Positions 7,917 through 17,340 are shown, numbered from the stretch's first letter. The stretch: 56,158 nucleotides of DNA from Elusimicrobia bacterium GWA2_51_34 (GCA_001799565.1 MGTS01000032.1:1-56158); one strand, 5' to 3'. Notes: a model not told the origin generated them from the letters alone. A program made the numbers and translations.

Positions 7917-10285
7917 TGCGCTTGCTCAATAAGCTTTTGTTTGTGCTCATTGCCTCAATCGGCGCGCTGCTCGCCGGCGCAGTGTTGGCGGCTGTCATGC
8001 TAATCGCCGAGCCGCAATGGTTCTTAACGGTCCGCACCGTCACCCGGGCCGCCCAGGTTTTTGGCAAGGCCTGCCACCCCCGTTGGAAAACTTTAGCCTT
8101 CAATATACGCTCCCTGAGTTTTACGGAAAAAGAAATCCACCTTCGGACACAGGGCCTCTGCTTTGAGAATGCGGATGCGGGGCTGGAGGGCTGTCTGAAG
8201 GACCTGGACGTACAGTTTAATATGCGCCTCTATTTTTTCGGCGCGAAGCTGACGAAGATCTCCAGGTTCATCGTTTCCGGCGATCATTTGATAATAGACA
8301 GGACTAAAAGCAAGCCGAACGCTAAGCCGAAAAAGAGCGCGGGCCTGCCTATCAGCCTGCCCAACCCGCTTCCGGCGGCCCTGCGCGGCCTTACGGTTGA
8401 ATTGCTGGAAGTGGATCTGCCGGCCAGCAGGATCATCCAGGCCGGCGGCTCAATTCTGGCCGGACTCCATTTAAAATTAGATCCCTCCAAGCCCAGGCCG
8501 CTGGCGCTAAAGGTGGAACTGGAACAAAGCTCCGGTACCTTTATCAGGCATTACCACGGCGAGGCCACCCTGGCCTCCGATCTTCTGAAGGGCCGGGCGT
8601 TGACCTGGCTTGATGCCCAGGGAAGCCTTAAGGCGGAGGGCATCAACGCTCAGTTTCAAGCCCGGGTGAAGCCAGGCGGGACCGGCGCTCTGGCCATCAG
8701 TCTCAGCGCCTCCGCCCGGCTGCCGGGGCGGCGCGTGGAGGCGGGCTTTAATGGTTCTCTAAAGGGGCGGGATTTTGTCCTGAACGGCTCGGCGGGGGTT
8801 TGGGAAACCACGGGCCCCGTCAAAAACGTCCAACTCAAACATTGCGCCCTGGACTTACGGCTGAAGAGAGATTCTGCCGAATGGGATACGCTCAAATTTG
8901 ACGGCCGCTTTGAGCTGGAACCCGTAACTTTCGGCGTTAAAAAGGAACTGCGCGGCCTGGTCAAAACACTAGAGGGCCGGCTGGCAATCAGCGCCCGTTC
9001 CACGCCGGGAATCCTTGAGAAGGACCATTTTGACGCGGAGGTGTCGGCTGCTGTCAAGCCCGTAAAGGACTGGTATGAGTTTTACGGCAACTTTGACGCC
9101 AAAATTTCAGGCCGCGCCGGCCAGCTTCAGAGGCTTAAAATAAGTCACAAGCTCGACTTCGGCCTCAAGGTGTTCAGGTTCGAGGACTTGGTTGAGTTCC
9201 TCTCCAACACCCCGTATTCGGTGCCTGCGCCGATTAACGTCCTCCGTGGGCCGCTCAGCGTCGCGCTTAAAGGCCTCGGCGACTCCCGCAGGGACATTCA
9301 GGATTTCGACTACGCGCTGGTAAGCGGCCTGGCCGCGGGCCGGCAGACTCTTAAGTTTGAAGTCAAGGGAAAGCTGGCCGCTGCCAGGCTCTGGGCTCCG
9401 GAGCGTTCCTTCAAGGACGAGACGGACGTGATCCTTCAGGACATTGCGCTCCAGCTTCCCCGGTTAGACCTAAGGGGTATGACCGCTTTAACCCCTGACA
9501 GCCGTATTAAAACCGGGCCGGAATCGGACAAGGAGGATCGGGCCCGGGATGAGGCGCGCAAGAGCCCCGCTAAAAGCTCCGCGGCTGTGATACAGGCGGA
9601 AGTGCGCGTCAAGACCGCCAAGCCCGTCATTCTCTACTCCAACCTGGCCAGGGACCCGATCCCGATCGGGCTGGAAGTAAATATTATAATCCCGCCCGGC
9701 GCCGTGGCGGGGACGGTGGAGATCAAGCCATTCCGGGCCGAGATCTTCCGCCGGGTCGCGTCCGTAGACCATATCAGGCTTTCCAGCCGCGCGGGCTCGT
9801 CCATTATGGGACTGGACGGCCTGATTGTCTATAAAGCGGCCGAGGCGAAGATCTTCATCCGCCTCCGGGGAACTGTACGGAAGCCGCGCATTGAGTTTGA
9901 AAGTTACCCGCCGATGAGCCAGGGTGATATTATGGCCATGCTGCTTTTTGGTAAATCGCCCAACGAGCTGGATTCCGATCAGCAGTCCAGCGCGGCTAAC
10001 GCGCAGACGGCAATGGCCAACAGCGCTTTCGGCCTGGCATCGCTTTACCTGCTGGCTTCCACGCCCGTGGATTACGTAGGCTATGAGCCCGTTTCCAGAA
10101 CCTACACGGTCAAATTCCGGCTTCCCGGCGGAGCAACGCTTCAGGTGGGCTCCGACGGGCAGAGCAACGGCGTACAACTCCGAAAACGTATCGCCTCCAA
10201 TCTGGCGGTACAAACTGAGCTCACCAACACCCAAACCCAGGGCAACGTAGTTACGACTCTCCTAGAATGGTTTGGCCGGCGCTGA
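7916..10285 (+). CDS. tamB: TamB-family (DUF490) inner-membrane-anchored translocation protein
   Basis: A 789-residue protein with one N-terminal membrane anchor (about 7-30, KLLFVLIASIGALLAGAVL) followed by repetitive beta-rich sequence typical of the AsmA/TamB superfamily. These proteins form long hydrophobic grooves across the periplasm and are implicated in outer-membrane protein assembly and phospholipid transport. The last 200 residues match the conserved TamB C-terminal domain: FEIPP-like core FESYPPMSQGDIMAMLLFGKSPNEL, then LPGGATLQVGSDGQ and a final aromatic strand ending LEWFGRR. It is shorter than E. coli TamB (about 1260 residues). TamB follows TamA with a 1-nt overlap, as expected for partners. 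A low-complexity charged patch lies near residues 535-560. Confidence 0.88.
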   Translation: MRLLNKLLFVLIASIGALLAGAVLAAVMLIAEPQWFLTVRTVTRAAQVFGKACHPRWKTLAFNIRSLSFTEKEIHLRTQGLCFENADAGLEGCLKDLDVQFNMRLYFFGAKLTKISRFIVSGDHLIIDRTKSKPNAKPKKSAGLPISLPNPLPAALRGLTVELLEVDLPASRIIQAGGSILAGLHLKLDPSKPRPLALKVELEQSSGTFIRHYHGEATLASDLLKGRALTWLDAQGSLKAEGINAQFQARVKPGGTGALAISLSASARLPGRRVEAGFNGSLKGRDFVLNGSAGVWETTGPVKNVQLKHCALDLRLKRDSAEWDTLKFDGRFELEPVTFGVKKELRGLVKTLEGRLAISARSTPGILEKDHFDAEVSAAVKPVKDWYEFYGNFDAKISGRAGQLQRLKISHKLDFGLKVFRFEDLVEFLSNTPYSVPAPINVLRGPLSVALKGLGDSRRDIQDFDYALVSGLAAGRQTLKFEVKGKLAAARLWAPERSFKDETDVILQDIALQLPRLDLRGMTALTPDSRIKTGPESDKEDRARDEARKSPAKSSAAVIQAEVRVKTAKPVILYSNLARDPIPIGLEVNIIIPPGAVAGTVEIKPFRAEIFRRVASVDHIRLSSRAGSSIMGLDGLIVYKAAEAKIFIRLRGTVRKPRIEFESYPPMSQGDIMAMLLFGKSPNELDSDQQSSAANAQTAMANSAFGLASLYLLASTPVDYVGYEPVSRTYTVKFRLPGGATLQVGSDGQSNGVQLRKRIASNLAVQTELTNTQTQGNVVTTLLEWFGRR

Positions 10286-10292
10286 GGGTTAG

Positions 10293-10464
10293 GAGTTAAG
10301 GTGACACAGAACTTAATTCCTGTCATGCAGAGCAGTTCCTCTTAAAATTAGAAGAAGTATGCAGCAAGCCGACAGTTCCTTGCCGGGGTACTGATCGGCT
10401 TGCTACCCCACGTCCAGGATCTAAGCTTAGAACAACGGAATTAAGTTGTGTGTCACCTTAACTC
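10293..10464. repeat. Long inverted repeat between convergent tamB and pldA
   Basis: Arms 10293-10320 and 10437-10464 match at 27 of 28 positions and contain AGTTAAGGTGACAC and AACTTAATTCC. The 116 nt between them show no gene. The same GGTGACACACAACT...AATT arms occur at 29082-29128. The pldA stop codon (TAG, 10464-10466) touches the right arm and tamB stops 7 nt before the left arm, so the element fills the convergent intergenic space. Confidence 0.85.
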
Positions 10465-11453
10465 TAATAAGAAAAAGAGAACCCGGCAAAACCCCTGCGC
10501 CCGAACTGATTGAAGCGCAGCAGGGTCTCTCCGTAGCCGTACCGGTACTGCAGGTAAAGCGCGAAGTTCATGTTCGGAAGCTGCTGGCGGAATTCTAATT
10601 CGTAGGAATTTTTTCGGCTATTACGGAATATCGGCGTTTTTATATCCAGTTGGTGGTTCTTTAAGCTTCCTCCCCAAAGAAAGTTCCTTGCGCTTATCCC
10701 GGCCTCGCCGCACCCCATGTAGTCCAGGAATTTATAACGGCTGCCTATGGATCGAAGATAGGCGTCCTCTTCGGAAAAACCGGAAGCCTGCCAGAACTTG
10801 ACATACAACAGCGCCTTATCCGCCAGGAAGGAATTGGCTATTTCAAGTTTTTCGTCCGATTCAAGGCCGAACTTGAGCATGATGTAGTGCCTGTTCCAGC
10901 TTCGCGACTGAGGGCCGTTGAGGCCGTTGGACTCGTGCTCAAGGGGGCATACAATTATATTGCGCAGTTTAATACGGCCTATGCTCAGCGCGTTAACCGG
11001 ATAATCCAGAAAAAATTCCGGGTTATAATTGCTTTCTTCAAAAGGCATTGAGCGCTGTCCCTCGTTCCAGAGCGATTTCTGCGTATAGCCGATATAGGCC
11101 GGAAAAAGGTTGTATTTAAGGACATACAAATTAGGTTCCAGGATCCGGAACTTCATGCTTATCTGGAACTTTACCTGCGCGCTGCTGTTTGCGGGCCAAT
11201 GATTTATGGAAAAATAATTCACCTTATGCGCTGAAACAGGCCTGTCCGTTTTTTTTCCAAAGTACTCGCTTTGCGGTGATTCCTGCTGTTGCGCAGTGGG
11301 CAGAGAGTTTTCAGGGTTATTAACGTCTTGGCCTTGGCTCGCCGTATCCGCCCGTGCCGCCATCGCCGATCCGTCCTGCTCAGGAGGCCAGCCCGCGTAG
11401 CCATTGGCGGAAAAAAACAGCGCGGCGCTGAAAACAATCATTATTTTTTTCAT
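10464..11453 (-). CDS. pldA: Outer membrane phospholipase A (OMPLA)
   Basis: A 329-residue exported protein with a signal peptide (MKKIMIVFSAALFFSANGYA) and a Gln/Ser/Asn-rich linker to about residue 75, then a 12-strand-type barrel ending in a C-terminal aromatic (FAGFSFSY). The OMPLA catalytic triad is visible in LEHESNGLNG...SRSWNRHY. His173 and Ser175 are two apart and Asn187 lies twelve after Ser, the spacing of E. coli His142/Ser144/Asn156. The enzyme hydrolyses acyl chains of phospholipids that reach the outer leaflet and dimerises with Ca2+. GAGG lies 7-8 nt before the ATG. It points towards tamB across a palindromic element. Placed beside TamAB it fits an envelope-lipid context. The N-terminal linker is longer than in E. 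coli. Confidence 0.93.
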   Translation of the reverse strand: MKKIMIVFSAALFFSANGYAGWPPEQDGSAMAARADTASQGQDVNNPENSLPTAQQQESPQSEYFGKKTDRPVSAHKVNYFSINHWPANSSAQVKFQISMKFRILEPNLYVLKYNLFPAYIGYTQKSLWNEGQRSMPFEESNYNPEFFLDYPVNALSIGRIKLRNIIVCPLEHESNGLNGPQSRSWNRHYIMLKFGLESDEKLEIANSFLADKALLYVKFWQASGFSEEDAYLRSIGSRYKFLDYMGCGEAGISARNFLWGGSLKNHQLDIKTPIFRNSRKNSYELEFRQQLPNMNFALYLQYRYGYGETLLRFNQFGRRGFAGFSFSY

Positions 11454-11669
11454 AATACCTCATATAATCCGCCAGGCTGATGAATGAAGCGACCAGTTAC
11501 CGCATCCTCACCGCCCGGAACCCCGCCCGCACAGCGGGACTTGGTACAATTTAATAAAAGTGACCCCGTTTTTGGCCGTTTGGCGGGCATAGACCCCGAT
11601 GCGATAACTGCCCTGTATTTCCTGCAGATAAGAAAGTAAACGGCGGCCGACGCCGTTTGGCGCAGGCTT
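11454..11669 (-). terminator. Hairpin after the REC-PilB-REC gene (11638-11658)
   Basis: This 216-nt gap between two minus-strand genes holds a perfect 8-bp stem, AAACGGCG (11638-11645) / CGCCGTTT (11651-11658), with a 5-nt loop, 12 nt after the REC-PilB-REC stop. On the minus strand it is followed by a pyrimidine-rich stretch, so it may terminate that operon. No other gene is apparent in the gap, which must also hold any separate pldA promoter. Confidence 0.5.
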
Positions 11670-14270
11670 TCAACCCTTTTTGGCGAAAATGTTTTTAAGC
11701 CGCAGCAGCAATATCTCCTTTTTGACCGGCTTGCGTATATAGTCGAGAGCGCCAAGCGCCAGCCCCCGCTCTTCTGCTGCATCATTCTTGTTTGGCGCGG
11801 TAAGGAACACCACATCTGTTGTTATGTTCTTCTGGCGAAGGATCTCAAGCAGGCGCAGCCCGTCCAGGTTCGGCATATCTATATCGGAAAGCACAAGGTC
11901 AAACTTCTGGACGCTGAGCTGCATAATGGCTTCTATTCCGTCTTTCACCGCCGTTACATCATAGCCTGCCGCAGCGATGATCTTTTTAGCGAGAATCAGT
12001 ATATCCGGATCGTCGTCCACCACAAGGATCTTTTTAGGCTTTTCCGTCTGAAGAGGCCCACGGGCCGGCTTCCGTGCCCCGATATACACGGGCTCTTCCG
12101 CGCGGATGCCATCGGAAAGGGCGGCAGGCCCGGTTTCAGGCGGAGTAAACAGAATTTTATCCTCAGGCTCAGCCGACGGTTCCTCCCCCAGGTCCTCGGC
12201 CAGGACTTTTTCATAGGCGTCCCGGAAGGAGGTAATCCCCTCGGTTACCTTGGCGAGCGCGGCGTCGGTTATAAGGGTTACATTACTGCGCCGCAGTGAT
12301 TCGCGTATGTTTTGAATTGTGTCTCCTAAACGTATCATCTCCGACACTTCAGGTGTCATTATCAGTATCTCATAAACAGCTTCCCGGCCGTTATACCCGG
12401 TATTATTACAGGCAATGCAACCCACGGGGTGCCCTGTCTGGCGCGGAGCGGGGGAGTTTAACCTGGAAAAAATATGAAGAATTTCTTCATCAGCAGGTTT
12501 CATTACCCTGCATTTAAGGCAAAGGCGTTTAATAAGGCGTTGGGAGACTACGGCCAGCATTGTGTAAGCGATCTGCGCCCGTGTGACACCCAGGCGCTCC
12601 AGGCGGAATACCGCCGTGGTCGCGTTGGAAGTATGTATGGTGCTTATGGTAAGGTGTCCGGTGCTGGCAAAATCCAGCGCTGTCTGAGCCGAAACTTTGT
12701 CGCGGATCTCCCCCATAAAGAGTATATCGGGGTCCTGTCGCACGGATGACTTGAGCAGGGCCTCAAATGTCGCACCGGCTTTTTCGTTTACCTGCTGCTG
12801 GTTCGCGTTGGGGATGCGATACTCTATAGGGTCCTCTACAGATACAAGGCTCCGCTTCTTGGAGTCCATACTTGACAGGAAGCTGTAAACGGTCGTGGTT
12901 TTACCGGAACCGGTGGGGCCGGCTATAATTATCATGCTCTGGTTTTTTGCCGAAAGCTGCGCCATCGTTTCCACCTGGGTTTTGTCCATGCCGAGTTCAG
13001 ACAGGGTCTTTGGTTTAGCATTGGGTTCAATGAGGCGTACAACCATGCTCTCGCCGTAATTAGTGGCTGTTGTGGCCAGGCGCAGTGTAAATCTTCTTTC
13101 GCCCATTGAGGCGACAAAAGCCCCGTCCTGCGGGCGGCGCCTTTCGGCTATATCCATGGCGCCGAGGACTTTAAGGCGTGTCAGCATCTTAACCGCCGAG
13201 TCTTTCTTAAGTTTGGTGAATTCCCTAAGGTCCCCGTCTATTCTGAAACGTATTGAGGTGAAAATTTCCTTGGGCTCTATGTGTATGTCGCTGGCCCGGC
13301 CCTGTATGGCCGATTCGATCAGTTTGGCGGTCATGTACTTAACAGAGCTTTCTTCGGCCTGCGAGAGCGCGACCCTTTTTTCGTTAGAATCGCCGACTTC
13401 CTCGGGTTTCATAGAGAGACCTTCCACTTTTGTCTCAGCTTCCCCGCCGGAATCCTGCCCGAAATGGTAAAGGTTTGCGATGGAATCCGGGTCTGAAACG
13501 GCGAGTGAATAGGGCTCCTGTATCAACTGCTTCAGGGCTTCTGTAAGCTCAAAATCGAAAGGGTTGGTCATCACCACAAGCAGGCCTTTTTCATCGTCAA
13601 CTATGGCTACAAGATTGTTGGCCCGCGCGAACTTGGCCTGAAATACGTCAAGCCTTATGGTGTCCGGATTTATTATTGAAATGAACGGCAGTTTCAGGAA
13701 CCCGGCTATGGTTTTGGCCGCCGCGGTTCCGGAAAAATTAAGCTGGCCGAGTACCATGTAAACATCGGCATGGGACATTTTTTTTACCGCTTCCGGATTA
13801 AGCTCTCCGGGGCCTCCCGGAACGAGCAGCGCCTGCCTGAACGCCGTTATGGACCTTGTGTTTCCGGCATGCGGTTTGGCCGCCGGGGTCGCCTCCCATT
13901 TAAGTTTTTGGGCAAGATGGTATCGGATTACGGAAACAAGCCGATCTTTTTCAAAAGGTTTTGAAATAAATTCCACGGCGCCCAGTGAAAGCGCTTTCAT
14001 TTTGTCGGAGTGCTGGTTTAAAGCGGTAAGGAAAATTACCGGCACTTCCAGTGTTTCCGGCTGCTTGCGCAGCAACGCGCAGACGTCGTAGCCGCTCAAT
14101 TCCGACATCATAACATCCAGCAGTATCAGGTCAGGTTTTAACTTGGCGGCGCTGGAAACGGCTTCTTTCGGGTTGGCGAGCGTAGTAACCTCAAACCCGG
14201 CCCCTAAAAGGATAAAAGTCAGTAGTTCCAGTATATCCTTGTCATCGTCCACGCAAAGTATTTTACTCAT
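11670..14270 (-). CDS. REC-MshEN-PilB/GspE ATPase-REC fusion
   Basis: An 866-residue fusion. The N-terminal receiver (1-125) has acceptor Asp52 in LILLDVMMSELSGYD. Residues 150-270 resemble the MshEN domain that binds c-di-GMP in some PilB/MshE proteins. Residues 300-690 are a GspE/PilB type II/IV secretion ATPase: Walker A GPTGSGKTTT at 451-460, Walker B DILFMGEIRD near 514-523, His box LTISTIHTS, arginine-rich SDIHIEP region, and the zinc-type cysteines CLKC...CIAC. After a linker, a second receiver (about 742-866) has Asp in LVLSDIDMPNLDG and Lys in RKPVKK. It starts 8 nt inside the HPt gene and ends an operon with a hybrid kinase. Pilus-extension ATPases are normally free of receivers, so direct phosphorelay control of a pilus or secretion motor is the natural inference. 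Confidence 0.9.
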   Translation of the reverse strand: MSKILCVDDDKDILELLTFILLGAGFEVTTLANPKEAVSSAAKLKPDLILLDVMMSELSGYDVCALLRKQPETLEVPVIFLTALNQHSDKMKALSLGAVEFISKPFEKDRLVSVIRYHLAQKLKWEATPAAKPHAGNTRSITAFRQALLVPGGPGELNPEAVKKMSHADVYMVLGQLNFSGTAAAKTIAGFLKLPFISIINPDTIRLDVFQAKFARANNLVAIVDDEKGLLVVMTNPFDFELTEALKQLIQEPYSLAVSDPDSIANLYHFGQDSGGEAETKVEGLSMKPEEVGDSNEKRVALSQAEESSVKYMTAKLIESAIQGRASDIHIEPKEIFTSIRFRIDGDLREFTKLKKDSAVKMLTRLKVLGAMDIAERRRPQDGAFVASMGERRFTLRLATTATNYGESMVVRLIEPNAKPKTLSELGMDKTQVETMAQLSAKNQSMIIIAGPTGSGKTTTVYSFLSSMDSKKRSLVSVEDPIEYRIPNANQQQVNEKAGATFEALLKSSVRQDPDILFMGEIRDKVSAQTALDFASTGHLTISTIHTSNATTAVFRLERLGVTRAQIAYTMLAVVSQRLIKRLCLKCRVMKPADEEILHIFSRLNSPAPRQTGHPVGCIACNNTGYNGREAVYEILIMTPEVSEMIRLGDTIQNIRESLRRSNVTLITDAALAKVTEGITSFRDAYEKVLAEDLGEEPSAEPEDKILFTPPETGPAALSDGIRAEEPVYIGARKPARGPLQTEKPKKILVVDDDPDILILAKKIIAAAGYDVTAVKDGIEAIMQLSVQKFDLVLSDIDMPNLDGLRLLEILRQKNITTDVVFLTAPNKNDAAEERGLALGALDYIRKPVKKEILLLRLKNIFAKKG

Positions 14271-14562
14271 ACACTACTTCCAGATTCTCAATATAGTCCT
14301 TAAGTTCTGCGAGGCGCGCGGTAATCCCCCCGGAGTCGCCGGCCTGGCACAGAATTTCAACCTGTTTTCCCAATTCAGAGATATGATCAAAGCCATAGCC
14401 GCCGCCGGAGCCGGCGAGCTTATGCACGGCTTTTCTTAATGACTCCAGGTCACCGGCTGAGTGGAAAGCGAAAAGCTCAGGTATTTCCCTGCGCCTTCTA
14501 TCAAGATAGCCGGGCACAATATCCTGCATATCCTTGTCTATAGAAACCCTGTATTTAGCCAT
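14263..14562 (-). CDS. HPt (histidine phosphotransfer) protein
   Basis: A 99-residue all-alpha protein matching the HPt domain, with phospho-acceptor His47 in KAVHKLAGSGGGYGF and a following helix containing LGKQVE. Such proteins pass phosphate between receivers. It starts 6 nt after the hybrid kinase stop and overlaps the REC-PilB-REC start by 8 nt. It is therefore well placed to carry phosphate from the kinase receivers to those on the pilus-type ATPase. The N-terminal extension (IDKDMQDIVPGYLDRRRRE) is typical of stand-alone HPt proteins. Confidence 0.9.
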   Translation of the reverse strand: MAKYRVSIDKDMQDIVPGYLDRRRREIPELFAFHSAGDLESLRKAVHKLAGSGGGYGFDHISELGKQVEILCQAGDSGGITARLAELKDYIENLEVVYE

Positions 14563-14568
14563 AGTGCC

Positions 14569-17340
14569 TCACGGGCGGATTACGGATTGTTTCCGCGGAC
14601 TCTGTAACCGGCACGCTTTAGACCGGCCGGCGGCGAAATCCACAAGGTATGTGTAGAAAGTATTCTTCCGTATCGGTTTGGTCAGGTAATCGTCGCAGCC
14701 GGCTTTTAAAGCCTTATCCTCGTCCTCGCGCGTGGCCATGGCCGTAAGCGCCACCACCCTGGTGCGAACGCGGTTTTCGGCGGTTTCCAGTACGCGCAGT
14801 TTTCCGGCGGTCTCAAAACCGTCCATCTTCGGCATCTGCATATCCATAAATATTATGTCGTAGGCCGCTGTCCTGAATTTTTCCAGCGCGTCAAATCCGT
14901 CTGTGGCCAGTTCTAATTTAACTTTTGACCCCTTCAGGAAGGAACTTATCAGTATCCTGTTGTCTTCAGAATCATCCACTAGAAGCGCGGAAAGCGCGGG
15001 CAGTTCTTCCTTCGCATACTCGGCCGCTTTCTGCGGCGCGGCGGACGGGTCAGTCGTGGACAGCGCCATAGGCCCACGACAGGCCAGTGTCACAGCTTCG
15101 CTTAACAATAGCTTCGCAGGACCGCGTCCCTCCGAAGCCCGGGCTAAGGAGGACGGGACGGCTTTTCCTGCGGTCAGCATTTCAAGCGCGCCGTCAAGCA
15201 CTGTCTGTTTTTTAACCGGCTTCAATATATGTGTATTTACTCCTATCGCATGAAAATCATCCCTTTTGAACCGCACAATGTCGGAGGTAACCAGCGCCAG
15301 GGCCGGCTTCGGGCTTATGGAAGCGTCCGCCATCAGGCGGCGGCAGAACTCGTAGCCGGCCATGTCCGGTATATTAAAGTCCACAAAAACCCCGTGAAAA
15401 GGCTCGCCTTTGTGCTGCTCTTTAAGAATTTTAGCCAGCCCCGTTTCCCCGTCAGCTGAGCCCTCACAGGAGGCGCCACAGCTTTGCACTATCTCTCTGA
15501 TTATGCTCCGGTTTACCGCATTCTCGTCTACCACCAGTAACCTCTGCCCCTTCAGCTCTTTTATGTCCGCTTTTGGAAGATAAAGGGTCTTCTTGTCTTT
15601 ATTGGAACAAAGGTTGACGGTAAAATAGAAAACCGTTCCAACCCCCGGCTCGCTTTCCGCCCATATTTTACCGCCCATCAGTTTTACCAGCATCTTTGCT
15701 ATGGGCAGCCCCAGCCCTGTTCCGCCGTATTTGCGCGTAGTGGATGAGTCCGCCTGCGTGAATTTTTCAAAAATAGTCTCCAGCTTGTCGGCTGGTATGC
15801 CTATGCCGGTGTCCCGCACCGAAAACAGCAGCTGCAGGAAGTCTCCGTCGGCTTTTAGTTTTTTTACATGCAGCGAAACATAGCCCTTTTCCACGAACTT
15901 TACGGCGTTACCCGTAAGGTTCATCAGCACCTGCCGGAGCCGGGTGGAGTCACCCTCCACGAATACAGGCACATCGGCCTCTATCCTGCAGTTGAGGTCC
16001 ACATATTTCCTGAAAGCCCGCACCGACATCATCTCCGAAACTTCCGACACAAGTTCCTCAAGGTTGAAGGGGGCCTTTTCAATCTCAACCTTGCCGGCCT
16101 CGATCTTTGAGATATCCAGAATGTTGTTTATCAGGGAAATTAGCGTGTCGCTGGCGGTACGCATGATTGAGAGGTACTGCGCCTGCTCCTTATTCAGCCC
16201 CGCCTCGTCTATAAGTTCCGACATGCCGACTATCGCGTTAAGGGGGGTGCGTATCTCGTGGCTCATAGCGGCCAGAAAATCGCTCTTGGCCTGGTTGGCC
16301 CGTTCAGCTTCGCGTTTAGCCTCCACAACCACGGCCATAAGCTGTCTCTCAAGGGTTACATCTTTATGCAGGGCCATGAAATTGGTAAGCCTGCCTTCGC
16401 TGTTGCATACCGGAGAAATAGTTGCCTTTACCCAAAGCAGTCCTCCGGACTTTGTCTTGTTGTGAAGCTCTCCGGTCCACGGGTGGCCGCCAAGGAGCAT
16501 CTTCCACAAGCTGTGATAAACAGGCAGCGGCGTCTCCCCGGATTTAAGGAGCCTGGGATTTTTGCCTGTCACCTCGGCGGGAGAATAGCCGTACATGGTA
16601 GTAAAAGCGGGGTTGACATATTCAATAGTGCCTGAGGTGTTTGTCAGTATCACACCCAGCGAGGACTGCTCTATCCCGCTTTTCAGTACCAGAATCTTAT
16701 CGCGCTGTTCAGTGATATCCCTGTTAAGGCGCCGTCGGTAATACGCCGCCCAGAACATCAGCAGGAGGATAAAGGTGGCTATGGCGGAGGTGGAGATGAT
16801 AAGCTCCGTGGTTTTTCCTTCCGCAGTTTCTGAGAGGCGGTTATTTGCTTCCAGCCGGGAGCGGGCATGGGCGGAAAGTTTTTTTCTCAGCCCGGACGCC
16901 GTATCATAGAAGCGGGCGAACTCCTCCTGCGCCGCTTTTTTATCCTGGAGCGACGGGGGAGGGGCTGTACAGCGTCGGATATTGTTCGCGAGGGAGGCGC
17001 GCAGCGAATCAATATCGGAACCGGTAAATTCAGCGGAAAAAACGCCGGCAGAAGCGGCTGCGGACGCCGCTTCATCAGCTTCCTGCAGAGCTTCGCAGTA
17101 GGCGACCCTGTTAGCGGAGGACGGATAAAACGCGCAGTGCCGGATGGACTCTTCGGCCCGGCGCACACCATTGGTCAATTCAAGCACCCTTATAAGTTTC
17201 ACATACTCCGCGCTGAACCGGCTGTTGATGGACTGCAGATTTCCCATTATAAGCAGGGCCCGCCCTATCATAACCACATGGATCGTTATTGCCGAAAACA
17301 CGAGCCACCATATAAAACGCAAATGTTTTTTTATCTTCAT
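14569..17340 (-). CDS. Membrane hybrid sensor kinase: TM-4HB-TM-PAS-HisKA-HATPase-REC-REC
   Basis: A 923-residue inner-membrane sensor. TM1 is at about 8-32 and TM2 at 177-200. The periplasmic loop between them is a predicted four-helix-bundle sensor with two cysteines. PAS (about 210-330) has FTTMYGYSPAEVTGKNPR. HisKA has the acceptor His in AAMSHEIRTPLNAIVGM, and HATPase_c has NLTGNAVKFV, DTGIGIP and GGTGLGLPIAK. Receiver 1 (about 595-715) keeps an Asp in VFVDFNIPDMAGYE; receiver 2 (about 790-910) has FMDMQMPKMDGFE. The linker between receivers carries a palindromic repeat element that is also found in queG (15099-15157). The gene lies 27 nt after the DUF4833-like gene and precedes the HPt and REC-PilB-REC genes, so a multistep phosphorelay towards the ATPase is likely. 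Confidence 0.92.
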   Translation of the reverse strand: MKIKKHLRFIWWLVFSAITIHVVMIGRALLIMGNLQSINSRFSAEYVKLIRVLELTNGVRRAEESIRHCAFYPSSANRVAYCEALQEADEAASAAASAGVFSAEFTGSDIDSLRASLANNIRRCTAPPPSLQDKKAAQEEFARFYDTASGLRKKLSAHARSRLEANNRLSETAEGKTTELIISTSAIATFILLLMFWAAYYRRRLNRDITEQRDKILVLKSGIEQSSLGVILTNTSGTIEYVNPAFTTMYGYSPAEVTGKNPRLLKSGETPLPVYHSLWKMLLGGHPWTGELHNKTKSGGLLWVKATISPVCNSEGRLTNFMALHKDVTLERQLMAVVVEAKREAERANQAKSDFLAAMSHEIRTPLNAIVGMSELIDEAGLNKEQAQYLSIMRTASDTLISLINNILDISKIEAGKVEIEKAPFNLEELVSEVSEMMSVRAFRKYVDLNCRIEADVPVFVEGDSTRLRQVLMNLTGNAVKFVEKGYVSLHVKKLKADGDFLQLLFSVRDTGIGIPADKLETIFEKFTQADSSTTRKYGGTGLGLPIAKMLVKLMGGKIWAESEPGVGTVFYFTVNLCSNKDKKTLYLPKADIKELKGQRLLVVDENAVNRSIIREIVQSCGASCEGSADGETGLAKILKEQHKGEPFHGVFVDFNIPDMAGYEFCRRLMADASISPKPALALVTSDIVRFKRDDFHAIGVNTHILKPVKKQTVLDGALEMLTAGKAVPSSLARASEGRGPAKLLLSEAVTLACRGPMALSTTDPSAAPQKAAEYAKEELPALSALLVDDSEDNRILISSFLKGSKVKLELATDGFDALEKFRTAAYDIIFMDMQMPKMDGFETAGKLRVLETAENRVRTRVVALTAMATREDEDKALKAGCDDYLTKPIRKNTFYTYLVDFAAGRSKACRLQSPRKQSVIRP
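15099..15157 (-). repeat. Coding palindromic element inside the hybrid kinase gene
   Basis: The 40 nt at 15099-15138 match 55343-55382 in queG at 37 of 40 positions; both are followed by AAGGAGGACGGG after a variable stretch. The core folds as AGCTTCG..GGAC-CRC-GTCC..CGAAGC. Here the gene reads the complement, giving the peptide SSLARASEGRGPAKLL in the linker between the two receivers, where an insertion should be tolerated. In queG it is read on the other strand, still open. Confidence 0.8.
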
